DNA of 21,284 nucleotides from a virus. Both the position numbers and the translations under genes were made by a program. The DNA lies in the IMG/VR virus record IMGVR_UViG_3300044627_000687, positions 1 to 21,284 of that record; one strand, 5' to 3'. Below are positions 1-7,322 of this stretch, in pieces. The stretch's first letter is position 1. Each line of letters opens with the position of its first letter. A model generated the notes under the pieces. That model was not told the origin of the DNA, did no database searches, and saw only the letters and a list, made by a program, of their open reading frames with translations.

Positions 1-736
1 GACCATCAATTTGGTCGAAATATTCAGCAGAGCGGGGATCCACTCCGTTTGTGACTAGTTTCTGATGCAGCCCTAGTGCGTAGCTGGTGTATTCCTCAAA
101 CCCTTGCTGTCCGAACCACTGGTTTTTTGCCTGCCAGCGCAGGGTTTTTTCGTCCGGTTCAGCCCTTGTGGGTTGGGCTTGTTGCGTTTGTACCTCATAA
201 TTATCTTCCTGTAAAGGGGCAGGACGATAATTTTTTACTTGTTCTGCACGAATCTTTGCATCCATCACAGCTTCTTGGGCTTCAATGATGGCATCCGTGT
301 CGAAGGACTCTTGGGCTTCCTTGAGTTTACGCCTTGCCATAACCAACTCAGAATCGGCTTTTGACTTAGCGCCCTCAATGATAGCTTCTTGTCCTGTGTA
401 TACATTTTGTTTGAGGCGTTTGTTCTCCTCAATCAACTGCTGTGCAAGACGCTCAAGCTCTTGCTTCTCACGCATCGTGGCTTCTTTGACACGGCGCTCG
501 TCGTGACGGGCGTGGGTCAGCTCTTTAATGCGCCCCTTGACTTTGTCAGAATAGGACTCGATTTCTTCTTCGGTCGGATCAAGCACTTCACGGTCTAGGG
601 GCTTACGTCCTCTGTCACGTTCAGGCGTGTCGTCTTCAATTTCAATCTCTATCTCGCCTTCGCCTTCTATTTCAAACTCAACGTCGGCAGTTTTTTTGTT
701 CTCGACTTCGTCGGGAAACTTGTACGGTTCAGCCAT
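1..736 (-). CDS. Scaffold-like / capsid assembly protein (partial, C-terminus cut by window edge)
   Basis: The reading frame is open from an ATG at 736 leftward to the window edge, so about 245 N-terminal residues are visible and the stop lies outside. After a short start (MAEPYKFPDEVENKK) there is a very acidic stretch rich in alternating E and I (about residues 18-36). A charged segment with DRGRKPLDRE follows, then a long predicted coiled coil of K/E/R/Q/A (about residues 60-175), then a Gln-rich linker and a Trp-containing segment. Acidic, coiled-coil proteins beside Cpn10-like and portal genes are commonly labelled scaffold or capsid assembly proteins in uncultured aquatic phages. Such proteins guide capsid assembly and leave the mature head. 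By that logic the major capsid gene should lie just beyond the left edge. The role is inferred from composition and position; no catalytic motif is present. Confidence 0.6.
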   Translation of the reverse strand, partial: MAEPYKFPDEVENKKTADVEFEIEGEGEIEIEIEDDTPERDRGRKPLDREVLDPTEEEIESYSDKVKGRIKELTHARHDERRVKEATMREKQELERLAQQLIEENKRLKQNVYTGQEAIIEGAKSKADSELVMARRKLKEAQESFDTDAIIEAQEAVMDAKIRAEQVKNYRPAPLQEDNYEVQTQQAQPTRAEPDEKTLRWQAKNQWFGQQGFEEYTSYALGLHQKLVTNGVDPRSAEYFDQIDG

Positions 737-746
737 ATTCTTCCTT

Positions 747-1178
747 TCAAGCGCGGGTTAAGCCGCGGGGGTCTTGCACAACAGCATCAACTTGGTCGTC
801 GTTGATGAGACGGAACTCCTTGCCAAAGATTTTGAATCTTGTGCCGGAGTAAGTACGTACTAACACGAAGTCGCCCTCTTTGCACCATGCTCCGTTAGGA
901 AACTTGGCGGTGTCGTTGTACGCATCGGGGCCAACTTTTAAAACAAACAACACGGTGGTTGCTGTTTCTTCCAGTCGCATTCCCTCAATAGGCCGGACTA
1001 AGTCCAGACTTGTACCGTCGATACGTTCAGAGATGTCGGGTACCGCACAAAGAATCTTCCAACCTGTTGGGTTGGGAAGTTGCGTGGCCTTCTGCTCGTC
1101 AGTAGCTTCGGGAGCATCCAGAGGCTGGATGGGTTCAGGCAGTGCAAAAGCACCGGGGGTTAAATCAATATCACTCAT
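747..1178 (-). CDS. Cpn10 / GroES-like co-chaperonin-fold protein
   Basis: This is a 143-residue protein starting MSDIDLTPGAF. The frame can be opened further upstream only from a TTG codon. The ATG at 1178 overlaps the preceding stop by eight bases, which favours it. A Pro-rich N-terminal tail of about 40 residues precedes a GroES-like beta domain. That domain has GWKILCAVP at the start, LVRPIEGMRLEE in the mobile-loop region, VLFVLKVGPDAY, GAWCKEGDFVLV and a closing FRLINDDQVDAVV. The order of a first strand, glycine turn, VxxVGPxAY and GDxV matches the Cpn10 family, whose members cap GroEL-type chaperonins. No large chaperonin is visible, so it may work with host GroEL during capsid folding (inference). 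The N-terminal extension is longer than in bacterial GroES. It lies between the portal-proximal small gene and the scaffold-like gene, as in related phages. Confidence 0.65.
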   Translation of the reverse strand: MSDIDLTPGAFALPEPIQPLDAPEATDEQKATQLPNPTGWKILCAVPDISERIDGTSLDLVRPIEGMRLEETATTVLFVLKVGPDAYNDTAKFPNGAWCKEGDFVLVRTYSGTRFKIFGKEFRLINDDQVDAVVQDPRGLTRA

Positions 1179-1365
1179 TTGATTCTTCAACTTTCTGCGC
1201 AAGGTCGATTAGATAACGCTCTGCGAGGGCTAGACCCTGAATAATCCCGCAGAGTTTTTGGTACTCTTCAAAAGTACGGCACGAACCACCAGCCAAGTCA
1301 TCGGCATAGTTGTTCATGTCAGTGCGTATTTTTTCACGTAATACGCGTACGAAGTCTTGGATCAT
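1171..1365 (-). CDS. Small conserved protein downstream of portal, function unknown
   Basis: This 64-residue protein begins MIQDFVRVLREKI and contains a helical stretch with FEEYQKLCGIIQGLALAERYLIDL. Its ATG overlaps the portal TGA by four bases (1362-1365) and its own stop overlaps the next start, so translation is coupled through the late operon. It is predicted to be mostly alpha-helical with no membrane segment or signal peptide. Similar short helical proteins with an xGxIQGLxxAExxLxDL core often follow the portal in uncultured aquatic phage genomes. I do not know a tested function. A head-tail joining or portal accessory role is possible but rests on position only. Confidence 0.75.
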   Translation of the reverse strand: MIQDFVRVLREKIRTDMNNYADDLAGGSCRTFEEYQKLCGIIQGLALAERYLIDLAQKVEESNE

Positions 1366-3869
1366 TTTCTAGAACCTTGGTTCCTACTGTTTGAGAGCGC
1401 AGTAGTACGCGCTTGTAAATCCATCTGGGCTTTACTCTTTGCGATGTCAGCACCCATCTGGATGCCGGCACGTTCTTGTTCAAACTGTTGCTTGAATTCG
1501 CTCTCTTTGATTTGCGCACCTGTGCGAAGAGCTTCCAACTCCAGTTTGCCGCTGACTTCTTGCTCTTTCAAAGCCTGTGCATCGGCCTTGGCAGCAGCGT
1601 CCATCATGATCTTTTGTTTCTTCAACTCTAGCTCTTGTCCTTTGAGTTGGAGTTCCTGCATCTGCAACTGCATGACGGGGTCTTGCATCTGTTGCTGTGC
1701 CTGCATCTGCGCAGCCTTAGCTTTGTTCTGCATCATCACTTGGTTGGCCGCTTGCGCCATCATGCCGGACAGCGCAATCTCCACTTGCGGTGGCAACTTC
1801 TCGTCTTCGGGAGGCAACGGCATACCCAACTGTTGCTCGATCTGCTGGCGCATTTGATAACCGACGTGCTCTGCAATGTGTGCCGTGATTGCGCCCATGA
1901 TCTTGGGAGCCTGTGGGTTCTGGCCAATGAACTGCTGCATCATCGGGTCTTGGAGCAACATCATGTGCACTTGGATGTGCGACTGATGGTCTTGATGTAA
2001 GAACGCCTTGAGTGGTTTGCCTTTAAGCGCGTTCTGATTTTCCTGCACGGGGTCGGTCGGCTTCTGATCGTCCTCAATTGGCACAAGCTTCTCTGCGTTC
2101 TTGATGCCTAAGACGTTTAGCATGCCGCGATGTAGTTCTGGCAAGTTGTAGATGTCCGGAGCCATCTGCGCCATCTGAATGACCGCTTGGTACTGGATAA
2201 CGCGCTGAGACATGGTCGCAGCGTTGGGGTCTGACACGGGGATGATGTCCACCAAGTCATAGTCAGCCTTCTTAGCTTTGCGAGTGCCGTACTCGGGTGT
2301 GTATGTGTAGTCTGGGTCGGTGTAGTCGCGGATGATGTTCTTCAAGAGTTTGAACTCTTGCTTCAAGGCGAAGTGCACACGAGCCTGCACCGCAGTCATC
2401 ACCTTTAACTGACGCTCCAGCAGTGCCAACGTTGTGCCAACAGGAGCCTGCGCCGACATGTCAGACACTTTCATGTCAGCAGTCGCAGCAAAGCGACGAC
2501 CTTCATCAACGATGGTCTGCATCAAGTTAAACAGCGTAGCGCTTGGTTCCTTGTACGGCAGCGGCAAGATGTTGTCACGGATCGTGCCCGAACCAACGTC
2601 TACATCACGGAACTCTCCGGGTGCGATTGGTGTATCGTCGCCCTTGATTCGCAGGCCCCGTGTCTTGAGTCCACCGGGGAGATTGCTGAGTGTTCCTGCA
2701 TCAACAAGTTGTCGCATGAGGGACGTAGCGGATTTAGCAAAACCTCCGATAAGATGGAAAAGCCCGAAGCCGTAAGCTCCAAAACCTGGGATGTACTGGT
2801 AATGAACAAAATGCTGGCGCTTGAGTCTGAGGTCATCTTCTTCCTTCCAGTTGCGGCGGATTGACAGGATGTCGTTGGAGCCTTTAATCAACGTGACAAC
2901 GTACGGCAACATGATGCCGGTCTCTTCTTCCTCGCCATCATCGTCTTCAGACATGTCCTCGTAACCTTCAAGGTTCAGGTCAACGTGGCACTCATACAGT
3001 GTGTAGCGGTCGTCGTTCAAGTCACTAAAGCCTGTCTCTTTGTCTTTGGCTTTCTGAATGTCGGTTAACTCTTTTGGAGAGTCGGGCAACTCAATGTCAA
3101 GGTAGAAGCCTGCTTGCTGCAACTTGATGATCTCATTCTTGGTCTTGCGCATGACGTGCGTGATGCGGTAGCAAGTGTCCAAGTCTGTTGTTCCGTACGG
3201 CAGATACATATCTTCCGCAGGAATAAACATCGACACCTGACGTCCCAAGTTGGGATCGTAGTAGACCTTCTTAAACGCTGAGCCTGTGGCTGGCAGTGAC
3301 CAGAGCATGCGCTCATGCTCAGCGCGGTACTCCGTCATGACTTCGGTCAACTCGTAGTTCATGTCATCTTCGACATTGATTGCGATCTCTTTCATCTCTG
3401 GCGTTTCTTTGCCGATGAGTTTGCTACGCACAGGCCCTTGGGCTGGGAACGTCTCAGTGATTGTCTCTGCTTGGAAGCGCACAACGGCTTCTGTAATCAT
3501 GGGGTGGAACACACCGCATGCGCCATTCCATGGTTCAGTGCGCTCTTCAATCTGTAAGCCCAGAAGTTTCAGACCGTCAACGTACGTCTTCTCCCAATCT
3601 TTGCGGCCATTCTTGTCGTTGTCAATGTCAGACACCAAGTCGCCAGCAAGCGACTGCAACGCACCACTTTTTATGTACTCGGCCAAGTTATCGTCAAAAC
3701 CCTCTTCAGCGTCGCCCTCTCCGGGCTTAAGAGTGATCTCCACCCCGTCCATGCCAATGGTGACTTCTTCGGGATCAACGATCTCGATCTCAATAGGAGA
3801 TTCCTGTTCGCCCAGCGCGTCAATGCCCACGGGTTGTTGGTACAGCGCTTTGTCGATGTTCGTTGCCAT
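1362..3869 (-). CDS. Portal protein (head-tail connector)
   Basis: This 835-residue protein fits the large portal class. Portals form the dodecameric ring at one capsid vertex through which DNA is packaged and ejected. The N-terminal ~65 residues are acidic. A typical portal core follows, with WEKTYVDGLKLLGLQIEERTEPW and, at about residues 360-406, a glycine-rich segment FGAYGFGLFHLIGGFAKSAT leading to RQLVDAGTLSNLPGG. Then come TIVDEGRRFAATADMKVSDM and TTLALLERQLKVMTAVQARVHFALKQEFKLL, resembling the long-helix and tunnel-loop region. The last ~135 residues are very rich in Gln, Met, Lys and Ala (coiled coil), as in portals with a long barrel. It lies immediately downstream of the large terminase and overlaps the next gene by ATGA. 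Identification rests on family resemblance, length and context. Confidence 0.85.
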   Translation of the reverse strand: MATNIDKALYQQPVGIDALGEQESPIEIEIVDPEEVTIGMDGVEITLKPGEGDAEEGFDDNLAEYIKSGALQSLAGDLVSDIDNDKNGRKDWEKTYVDGLKLLGLQIEERTEPWNGACGVFHPMITEAVVRFQAETITETFPAQGPVRSKLIGKETPEMKEIAINVEDDMNYELTEVMTEYRAEHERMLWSLPATGSAFKKVYYDPNLGRQVSMFIPAEDMYLPYGTTDLDTCYRITHVMRKTKNEIIKLQQAGFYLDIELPDSPKELTDIQKAKDKETGFSDLNDDRYTLYECHVDLNLEGYEDMSEDDDGEEEETGIMLPYVVTLIKGSNDILSIRRNWKEEDDLRLKRQHFVHYQYIPGFGAYGFGLFHLIGGFAKSATSLMRQLVDAGTLSNLPGGLKTRGLRIKGDDTPIAPGEFRDVDVGSGTIRDNILPLPYKEPSATLFNLMQTIVDEGRRFAATADMKVSDMSAQAPVGTTLALLERQLKVMTAVQARVHFALKQEFKLLKNIIRDYTDPDYTYTPEYGTRKAKKADYDLVDIIPVSDPNAATMSQRVIQYQAVIQMAQMAPDIYNLPELHRGMLNVLGIKNAEKLVPIEDDQKPTDPVQENQNALKGKPLKAFLHQDHQSHIQVHMMLLQDPMMQQFIGQNPQAPKIMGAITAHIAEHVGYQMRQQIEQQLGMPLPPEDEKLPPQVEIALSGMMAQAANQVMMQNKAKAAQMQAQQQMQDPVMQLQMQELQLKGQELELKKQKIMMDAAAKADAQALKEQEVSGKLELEALRTGAQIKESEFKQQFEQERAGIQMGADIAKSKAQMDLQARTTALSNSRNQGSRK

Positions 3870-3877
3870 GTGTATTC

Positions 3878-5419
3878 CTAGTAGTATTCGTATTTCCGGC
3901 TGCGAAAGAGCGCAAGGTCATCTTTCTCGTCCGTGTCTAAACTGATAAAGCCACCTTGCCTAAAGCGTAGCAGCGCCTGTGTTGTCGTGTCCACGAAGTC
4001 GTCGTGCTCCCCAACTGGGAACGCGGCCATCTCTTCAATCACTTCTCGTGCCCAGCGTGTGTCGGGTGCCCAGACTTTACCTGAACTGAATAAATCCGCA
4101 ACCGCGTTGACACGCACCATCTTGTCATTGCCCCTTGACGGGCTGAACTCTTGCACGGGGATTCCCAACGCCCTGAGTTCCTGAATCAACGGCCCCCCAG
4201 ATGCCTTTTTCTCCACAATGAACGCATCCGGTTCCCACTCTTTGTACTGCTTAAGCGCCACCACCTTAAGCTCAGGGAAAGCCATACGATCTTTAAACGC
4301 ATCCAGTAGGATAAGTTGGGGCGAGTCATTTTCTTCCTCGTTGTAGAAGATGCCCCACGTTGTACACGCAGAGTAGTCGGATGTATTCTTAGTTTCAAAC
4401 GCCGTATCCCAAGACTGAATGATGTATTCGCACCTTGGTGGGTCATCCGGCTCCCAAATACGCCACATCTTACGGCTGACAATAGCGGAGCTCTCACTGG
4501 TGGGCTGCTGCATGTACTGCGCGTTCCAATAACGCGGGTCAATACTGGCTTTCGTAGACTTCAACGCCTCAAGTGACCACTGCTCTGGCCACAGGGACTT
4601 CTCGTCCTCGTCCCCGTCGTTCAAAATGGCCGGCAACTCCACGATTTCCCATGGAATAGCCTCTGGGTTCTTGGTTTGGTAGTCAATCAGGCGCCCAGTC
4701 AGGTCTAAGAGCGACCAACGGGTCATCACAATGATAATCCCACCGCCCGGCATCAGACGTTGTAGTGGGCCCGTCTGGAACCAAGACCAAGCGGTATCAA
4801 ACGCAAGTCGAGAGTTGGACTTTACGTCCTGCTCCGAGTGAGGATCGTCAATAACGAACAGATCAGCACCACGACCAGCAAGAGCGCCCCCGACACCAGC
4901 AGCATAGTACTGACCGCCAGCGCTTGTAGACCACTTACCAGCGGCTTTTTGGTCATCTGCCACCATTGTTTGGGGGAAAACTTCACGGTATTCATCAGAA
5001 TCAATCAAGTTACGTATGCGCCGCCCGAAGTCTTCAGACAAACCCGCAGTGTGCGTGCCCATGATAATCTTCTTCTCAGGATACTTGCCTAAAAAGTACG
5101 CAGGAAACAGGTAAGACGAGAACTCAGACTTACCCATACGCGGCGCGATGTTGATAATCACGCGCTTTTTCCTGCCCTCGACCACGTCGGTGAAGATTTT
5201 TGCTAGTTTTTTGTGGTGTGGGCCGATCTTAAAGCCCGGATATACCGCTTGTGCAAAGCCCAGCATGTTTGTTTTGGCTGCCTGCAGTTTGGCGCGGGAC
5301 TCACGAAGCTCTAAGTCTTCAAACAACTCCATCTTTTCTTTGACGCTCATGTGCGGCAAAGCTTTGGCCATGGCCTCTAGCTCAAGTTTACTTAAGGTGG
5401 TGAAGTTCTCAGGCTTCAT
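3878..5419 (-). CDS. terL: Terminase large subunit (packaging ATPase and nuclease)
   Basis: This 513-residue protein drives DNA translocation into the prohead and cuts the concatemer. The ATPase domain shows a Walker A variant APRMGKS (residues 92-98), a Walker B LFVIDD (187-192) and the coupling segment VMTRW (231-235). The RNase H-like nuclease domain shows SWDTA (D338), IVEKK (E403) and EHDDFVD (D473/D474), the three acidic positions expected for metal binding. The length is normal for the family. Its start ATG overlaps the end of the upstream gene by 11 bases and the portal follows after a gap of 8 bases, the classic terS-terL-portal order. The C-terminus ends in a short basic and aromatic tail (RSRKYEYY), possibly used for portal docking (inference). 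All key residues appear intact. Confidence 0.95.
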   Translation of the reverse strand: MKPENFTTLSKLELEAMAKALPHMSVKEKMELFEDLELRESRAKLQAAKTNMLGFAQAVYPGFKIGPHHKKLAKIFTDVVEGRKKRVIINIAPRMGKSEFSSYLFPAYFLGKYPEKKIIMGTHTAGLSEDFGRRIRNLIDSDEYREVFPQTMVADDQKAAGKWSTSAGGQYYAAGVGGALAGRGADLFVIDDPHSEQDVKSNSRLAFDTAWSWFQTGPLQRLMPGGGIIIVMTRWSLLDLTGRLIDYQTKNPEAIPWEIVELPAILNDGDEDEKSLWPEQWSLEALKSTKASIDPRYWNAQYMQQPTSESSAIVSRKMWRIWEPDDPPRCEYIIQSWDTAFETKNTSDYSACTTWGIFYNEEENDSPQLILLDAFKDRMAFPELKVVALKQYKEWEPDAFIVEKKASGGPLIQELRALGIPVQEFSPSRGNDKMVRVNAVADLFSSGKVWAPDTRWAREVIEEMAAFPVGEHDDFVDTTTQALLRFRQGGFISLDTDEKDDLALFRSRKYEYY

Positions 5420-5984
5420 CTTTGTCTTCTGTCACATCGACAACGTCGATCACACCCATGAACCTGTTGAGCTTTTCTTTAATGCGCGTCTCAAGCTCTA
5501 CGTCTGACATTTGGGTTTTCTTGACCTCAACCCGTTCGGTAAACAGCGCCACTTCCGTGACCTTACCAAGCATGTCCAAGGCTTTAAGCCTGATGCGTGC
5601 GTCTGGATGTTTGACTTCTTCTAGGATCTGAGCCACTGCGTAGCCCCGCAGTTCTTTGGCCTGCTCGACAAACGCCCAATCGTAGGCTGTCAGCATCCCA
5701 ACTAAATGCTGCACTGCAGCAGGGGTCTTTAGATTAGCTAGCGCTTGTTGCGTATTCCCAACAGGCTGGCCAGTCACGAGAGAAGCAAAAGATTTACGGG
5801 CAGATTCTTGTTCTGCCTTAGTCTCAATCTCTTCGTCCTCAAGCTCTAAGTTCTTCAGCCACTCAGCCGTCTTGACTTTGGCGTCGATGGTCATGGCCGG
5901 ATCTGCCTTTTCAAAAGACAGGACTTCCTCGGTGGCGTCGACCACCTCTGGATGAAACTCGCCGTTAATCAAATGTTCTAGCAT
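5409..5984 (-). CDS. terS: Putative terminase small subunit
   Basis: This 191-residue, acidic, mostly helical protein lies directly upstream of the large terminase and overlaps it by 11 bases. Small terminase subunits recognise viral DNA and form a ring that delivers it to the large subunit. The visible sequence has a helical N-terminus (MLEHLINGEFHPEVVDATEEVL), a KTAEWLKNLELEDEEIE stretch, and a helical core with YAVAQILEEVKHPDARIRLKALDMLGKVTEVALF. It ends in a Lys/Glu-rich region and an acidic tail. I do not see an unmistakable helix-turn-helix, so the name rests mainly on position and on resemblance to proteins so labelled in related phages. The ATG at 5984 has no ribosome binding site. 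A leader ORF in the same frame with a strong site ends 12 bases upstream, so reinitiation or another start is possible. Confidence 0.6.
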   Translation of the reverse strand: MLEHLINGEFHPEVVDATEEVLSFEKADPAMTIDAKVKTAEWLKNLELEDEEIETKAEQESARKSFASLVTGQPVGNTQQALANLKTPAAVQHLVGMLTAYDWAFVEQAKELRGYAVAQILEEVKHPDARIRLKALDMLGKVTEVALFTERVEVKKTQMSDVELETRIKEKLNRFMGVIDVVDVTEDKDEA

Positions 5985-5993
5985 TGCGTAGGG

Positions 5994-6065
5994 TTAGTGC
6001 TGGCGTCGCACTTGTTGCCTCGTTGGTGTTAGTGTACACTTCTTTTCGGTGATGGCGCAAGTCAT
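5994..6065 (-). CDS. 23-residue in-frame leader ORF upstream of small terminase
   Basis: The minus strand carries AAGGAGAAGCAATG with the ATG at 6065, the same ribosome binding site style as most genes here. It opens a 23-codon frame beginning MTCAITEKKCTLTPTRQQ and ends in TAA (5996-5994). Three sense codons then follow in the same frame before the ATG of the putative small terminase at 5984. That downstream ATG has no Shine-Dalgarno sequence. Options are a real leader peptide with translational reinitiation, a nonsense change in a longer small terminase that began at 6065, or a sequence error at the TAA. The LTPTRQQ string recalls the LTPxQ opening of some small terminases, which favours the second or third option, but this is only a resemblance. 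Confidence 0.5.
   Translation of the reverse strand: MTCAITEKKCTLTPTRQQVRRQH
6012..6040 (+). promoter_or_regulatory. Weak candidate sigma70 promoter for a short antisense RNA
   Basis: TTGTTG (6012-6017), a 17-base spacer and TACACT (6035-6040) give a modest sigma70-like match, 3 of 6 and 4 of 6 bases. It lies upstream of the plus-strand terminator at 6099-6130. A transcript from here would be about 80-90 bases and would be antisense to the ribosome binding site and first codons of the leader ORF. The promoter match alone is weak; the terminator gives it meaning. Confidence 0.2.
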
Positions 6066-6098
6066 TGCTTCTCCTTGATGGTTTTAGTTGCCATCTTT

Positions 6099-6130
6099 TG
6101 CCCCGGCTCGCAAGGTCGGGGCATTTTTTT
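6099..6130 (+). terminator. Intrinsic terminator, plus strand
   Basis: A perfect 7-bp stem TGCCCCG / CGGGGCA (6099-6105 and 6117-6123) with an 11-base loop is followed at once by seven T residues (6124-6130). The T run is only on the plus strand; the minus-strand reading has no U tract after the stem. There is no plus-strand gene to the left, so it either ends antisense transcription coming through the packaging genes or terminates a short plus-strand RNA. Confidence 0.75.
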
Positions 6131-6226
6131 ATTGTGCCGTGTCCAACGTTTGACATGGTACCTTGGGAATTTTTTAAAATTTTTAGGGGGTGGGGTGTTT
6201 GGGATCAGGAATTTTGAAAATCTGAT

Positions 6227-6255
6227 TTGCGGTTGTGGAACAGTGTTTATATACG
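6227..6255 (+). promoter_or_regulatory. Candidate promoter for the rightward early genes
   Basis: TTGCGG (6227-6232), a 17-base spacer and TATACG (6250-6255) form a moderate sigma70-like match about 175 bases upstream of the first rightward gene. The position fits an early promoter and the downstream GGGACA dyad at 6395 could then act as an operator in the leader. Matches are partial and I cannot exclude a different promoter type. Confidence 0.3.
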
Positions 6256-6394
6256 CGTGGGTCGGGCGGCTCAATTAGGGGTGGTGGGGGATGGGTGGGG
6301 TCAACGTCACGGCAAAAACGCACCCCGCCAAAACACAAAACGCACCCATTCGGACAATAGAGGTATCGGTTAGGGAATGGTTCTTTAATCGATA

Positions 6395-6408
6395 GGGACA
6401 TTTGTCCC
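6395..6408. repeat. GGGACA-TT-TGTCCC dyad, copy 1
   Basis: This is an inverted repeat with 6-bp arms and a 2-base centre, located 22 bases upstream of the first rightward gene. It is the leftmost of seven copies in the window. The flanks (GAT before, GATTC after) resemble those of other copies. No T run follows, so it is not a standard terminator; an operator for a dimeric protein is more likely. Confidence 0.8.
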
Positions 6409-6430
6409 GATTCACATCAAGGAAATCAAA

Positions 6431-6838
6431 ATGACTTTATCTACACACATCACCACAGCACTCAACAGCGCATTGGCATACGGCGAGGCTATCGAGTTGG
6501 CACGCAAGGACGCCAAGGGTATGACGCGTGACGCGGTGCGCGACGTTATCTTGCCCATCGTGGCGAGCAAGTTCGGGGTGACGCTCAAGGACGGCGAGGG
6601 CAAGGCCAAGGGCACGAAGGTACTCGACAAGGATGCGGTCAAGTACGAAGCGGCCAAGAAAGCGGCTCAGAGATTATTGAAGGACATCTGCGGTGACGCA
6701 TCGTCAGGCAAGCAAGAGGAGATCGAAGTGCCTGCTGAGTTGGTCGAGATGGCCAAGAAGCTGGCGAAGCTCGCTCAGAAGTACGAGGGTGCTCGATCAC
6801 TGGCATCGAAAGCAGTTGCCATTGCATTTGCTCAATAA
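6431..6838 (+). CDS. Hypothetical Lys/Ala-rich helical protein
   Basis: This 135-residue protein is preceded by AAGGAAATCAAAATG. It is rich in Ala, Lys and Val and predicted to be almost wholly helical (for example ALNSALAYGEAIELARKDAKGM, AVKYEAAKKAAQRLLKDIC and VEMAKKLAKLAQKYEGARSLASKAVAIAFA). There is no signal peptide, membrane segment or cysteine motif. The middle (GVTLKDGEGKAKGTKVLDKD) is basic and polar and might contact nucleic acid, but no named domain is recognised. It is the first gene of the rightward region and sits between the first and second GGGACA dyads, so it is likely early-expressed and possibly regulated through them. I do not assign a function. Confidence 0.8.
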   Translation: MTLSTHITTALNSALAYGEAIELARKDAKGMTRDAVRDVILPIVASKFGVTLKDGEGKAKGTKVLDKDAVKYEAAKKAAQRLLKDICGDASSGKQEEIEVPAELVEMAKKLAKLAQKYEGARSLASKAVAIAFAQ

Positions 6839-6843
6839 TCATC

Positions 6844-6858
6844 GGGGACATTTGTCCC
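6844..6858. repeat. GGGACA-TT-TGTCCC dyad, copy 2
   Basis: GGGGACATTTGTCCC starts five bases after the stop codon of the upstream gene. It is directly adjacent to a TCAATAATC element (6832-6840), the reverse complement of the recurrent GATTATTGA 9-mer. Flanks are ATC before and TGTTC after. Confidence 0.85.
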
Positions 6859-6870
6859 TGTTCTTCCCCG

Positions 6871-6901
6871 ACACCGCACGAGAGAGGCTTGTGCGGTGTT
6901 T
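6871..6901 (+). terminator. Stem-loop, probable weak terminator
   Basis: A perfect 9-bp stem ACACCGCAC / GTGCGGTGT (6871-6879, 6891-6899) with an 11-base loop is followed by a short TTT and then CAATTCTT. It lies between two plus-strand genes and ends about 30 bases before the next start. The T run is short, so termination would be partial. It may separate expression of the first gene from the small genes after it. Confidence 0.5.
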
Positions 6902-6929
6902 CAATTCTTGTCCAACCAAAGGAACTATC

Positions 6930-7106
6930 ATGAAACCATCAGCAGTCATCTCGCACATCTTGTGCTCACTCACACTCGTGACATCCATCATCGTAGGCTT
7001 CAACGGCATGAACGAGTACGGCGTTGCCCCATTGTGGGCATTGCTCACGCTTGGCGGATCGTTCTTGCTAGGCTTTCAATTCATGCTCATCATCACAGGA
7101 GAATAA
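6930..7106 (+). CDS. Small membrane protein with two transmembrane segments
   Basis: This 58-residue protein starts at an ATG preceded by AAAGGA. Two hydrophobic stretches (about residues 5-24, AVISHILCSLTLVTSIIVGF; and about 33-55, APLWALLTLGGSFLLGFQFMLII) are joined by a short polar loop (NGMNEYG). A helical hairpin in the inner membrane is predicted. It ends in GE-stop, where the GGAGAA of the next gene's ribosome binding site is encoded in its last codons. Small two-span proteins in early phage regions include superinfection-exclusion and holin-like proteins. The position far from lysis or tail genes and the absence of an endolysin nearby do not allow a choice. Confidence 0.75.
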   Translation: MKPSAVISHILCSLTLVTSIIVGFNGMNEYGVAPLWALLTLGGSFLLGFQFMLIITGE

Positions 7107-7108
7107 TC

Positions 7109-7321
7109 ATGCGCTCATTCATACAACCTCGCATCAAAGAAGTTGGCATCGTCACCATTCGTGGGCGTGACTTCCATATGCAGACCATCAGCTACGGCTC
7201 ACGCCATCAGGTTCACATCTTTCGCAAGGGTGCATTGCATCTGCGTGGCATGGTGTTCGAGACTCAGGCGTTGTACGATCAATGGAAGAATGGCATGCAC
7301 CAACTCGACCTGCCCTTTTGA
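7109..7321 (+). CDS. Hypothetical small basic protein
   Basis: This 70-residue protein starts at an ATG two bases after the previous stop, with AGGAGA just upstream. The sequence (IKEVGIVTIRGRDFHMQTISYGSRHQVHIFRKG, then ALHLRGMVFETQALYDQWKNGMHQ) suggests a compact beta-rich fold with a C-terminal helix. It is basic and histidine-rich with no cysteine pairs or membrane segment. A GGGACA dyad begins one base after its stop. I do not recognise the family. It is probably co-transcribed with the preceding membrane protein. Confidence 0.7.
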   Translation: MRSFIQPRIKEVGIVTIRGRDFHMQTISYGSRHQVHIFRKGALHLRGMVFETQALYDQWKNGMHQLDLPF

Positions 7322-7322
7322 T

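Larger units (their letters stand above)
5985..6430. other. Divergent intergenic regulatory region
   Basis: These 446 bases separate the leftward packaging operon from the rightward early genes. They hold the leader ORF of the small terminase, a plus-strand intrinsic terminator (6099-6130), an AT-rich palindromic tract near 6168-6185 followed by G-rich runs, a weak sigma70-like promoter candidate (6227-6255) and the first GGGACA dyad (6395-6408). I found no protein-coding frame with a ribosome binding site on the plus strand. No convincing promoter for the minus strand was identified, although one must exist here or upstream. Confidence 0.6.

Noticed and set aside
1357-1857. Plus-strand ORF (166 codons) opposite the portal C-terminus
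   Set aside because: It is a shadow of the Gln/Met/Lys-rich portal coding sequence, Cys/Ser-rich and without a start signal.
6075-6401. Short ORFs in the divergent gap (plus and minus)
   Set aside because: None has a ribosome binding site except the 23-codon leader, and their composition follows the AT-rich and G-rich tracts.
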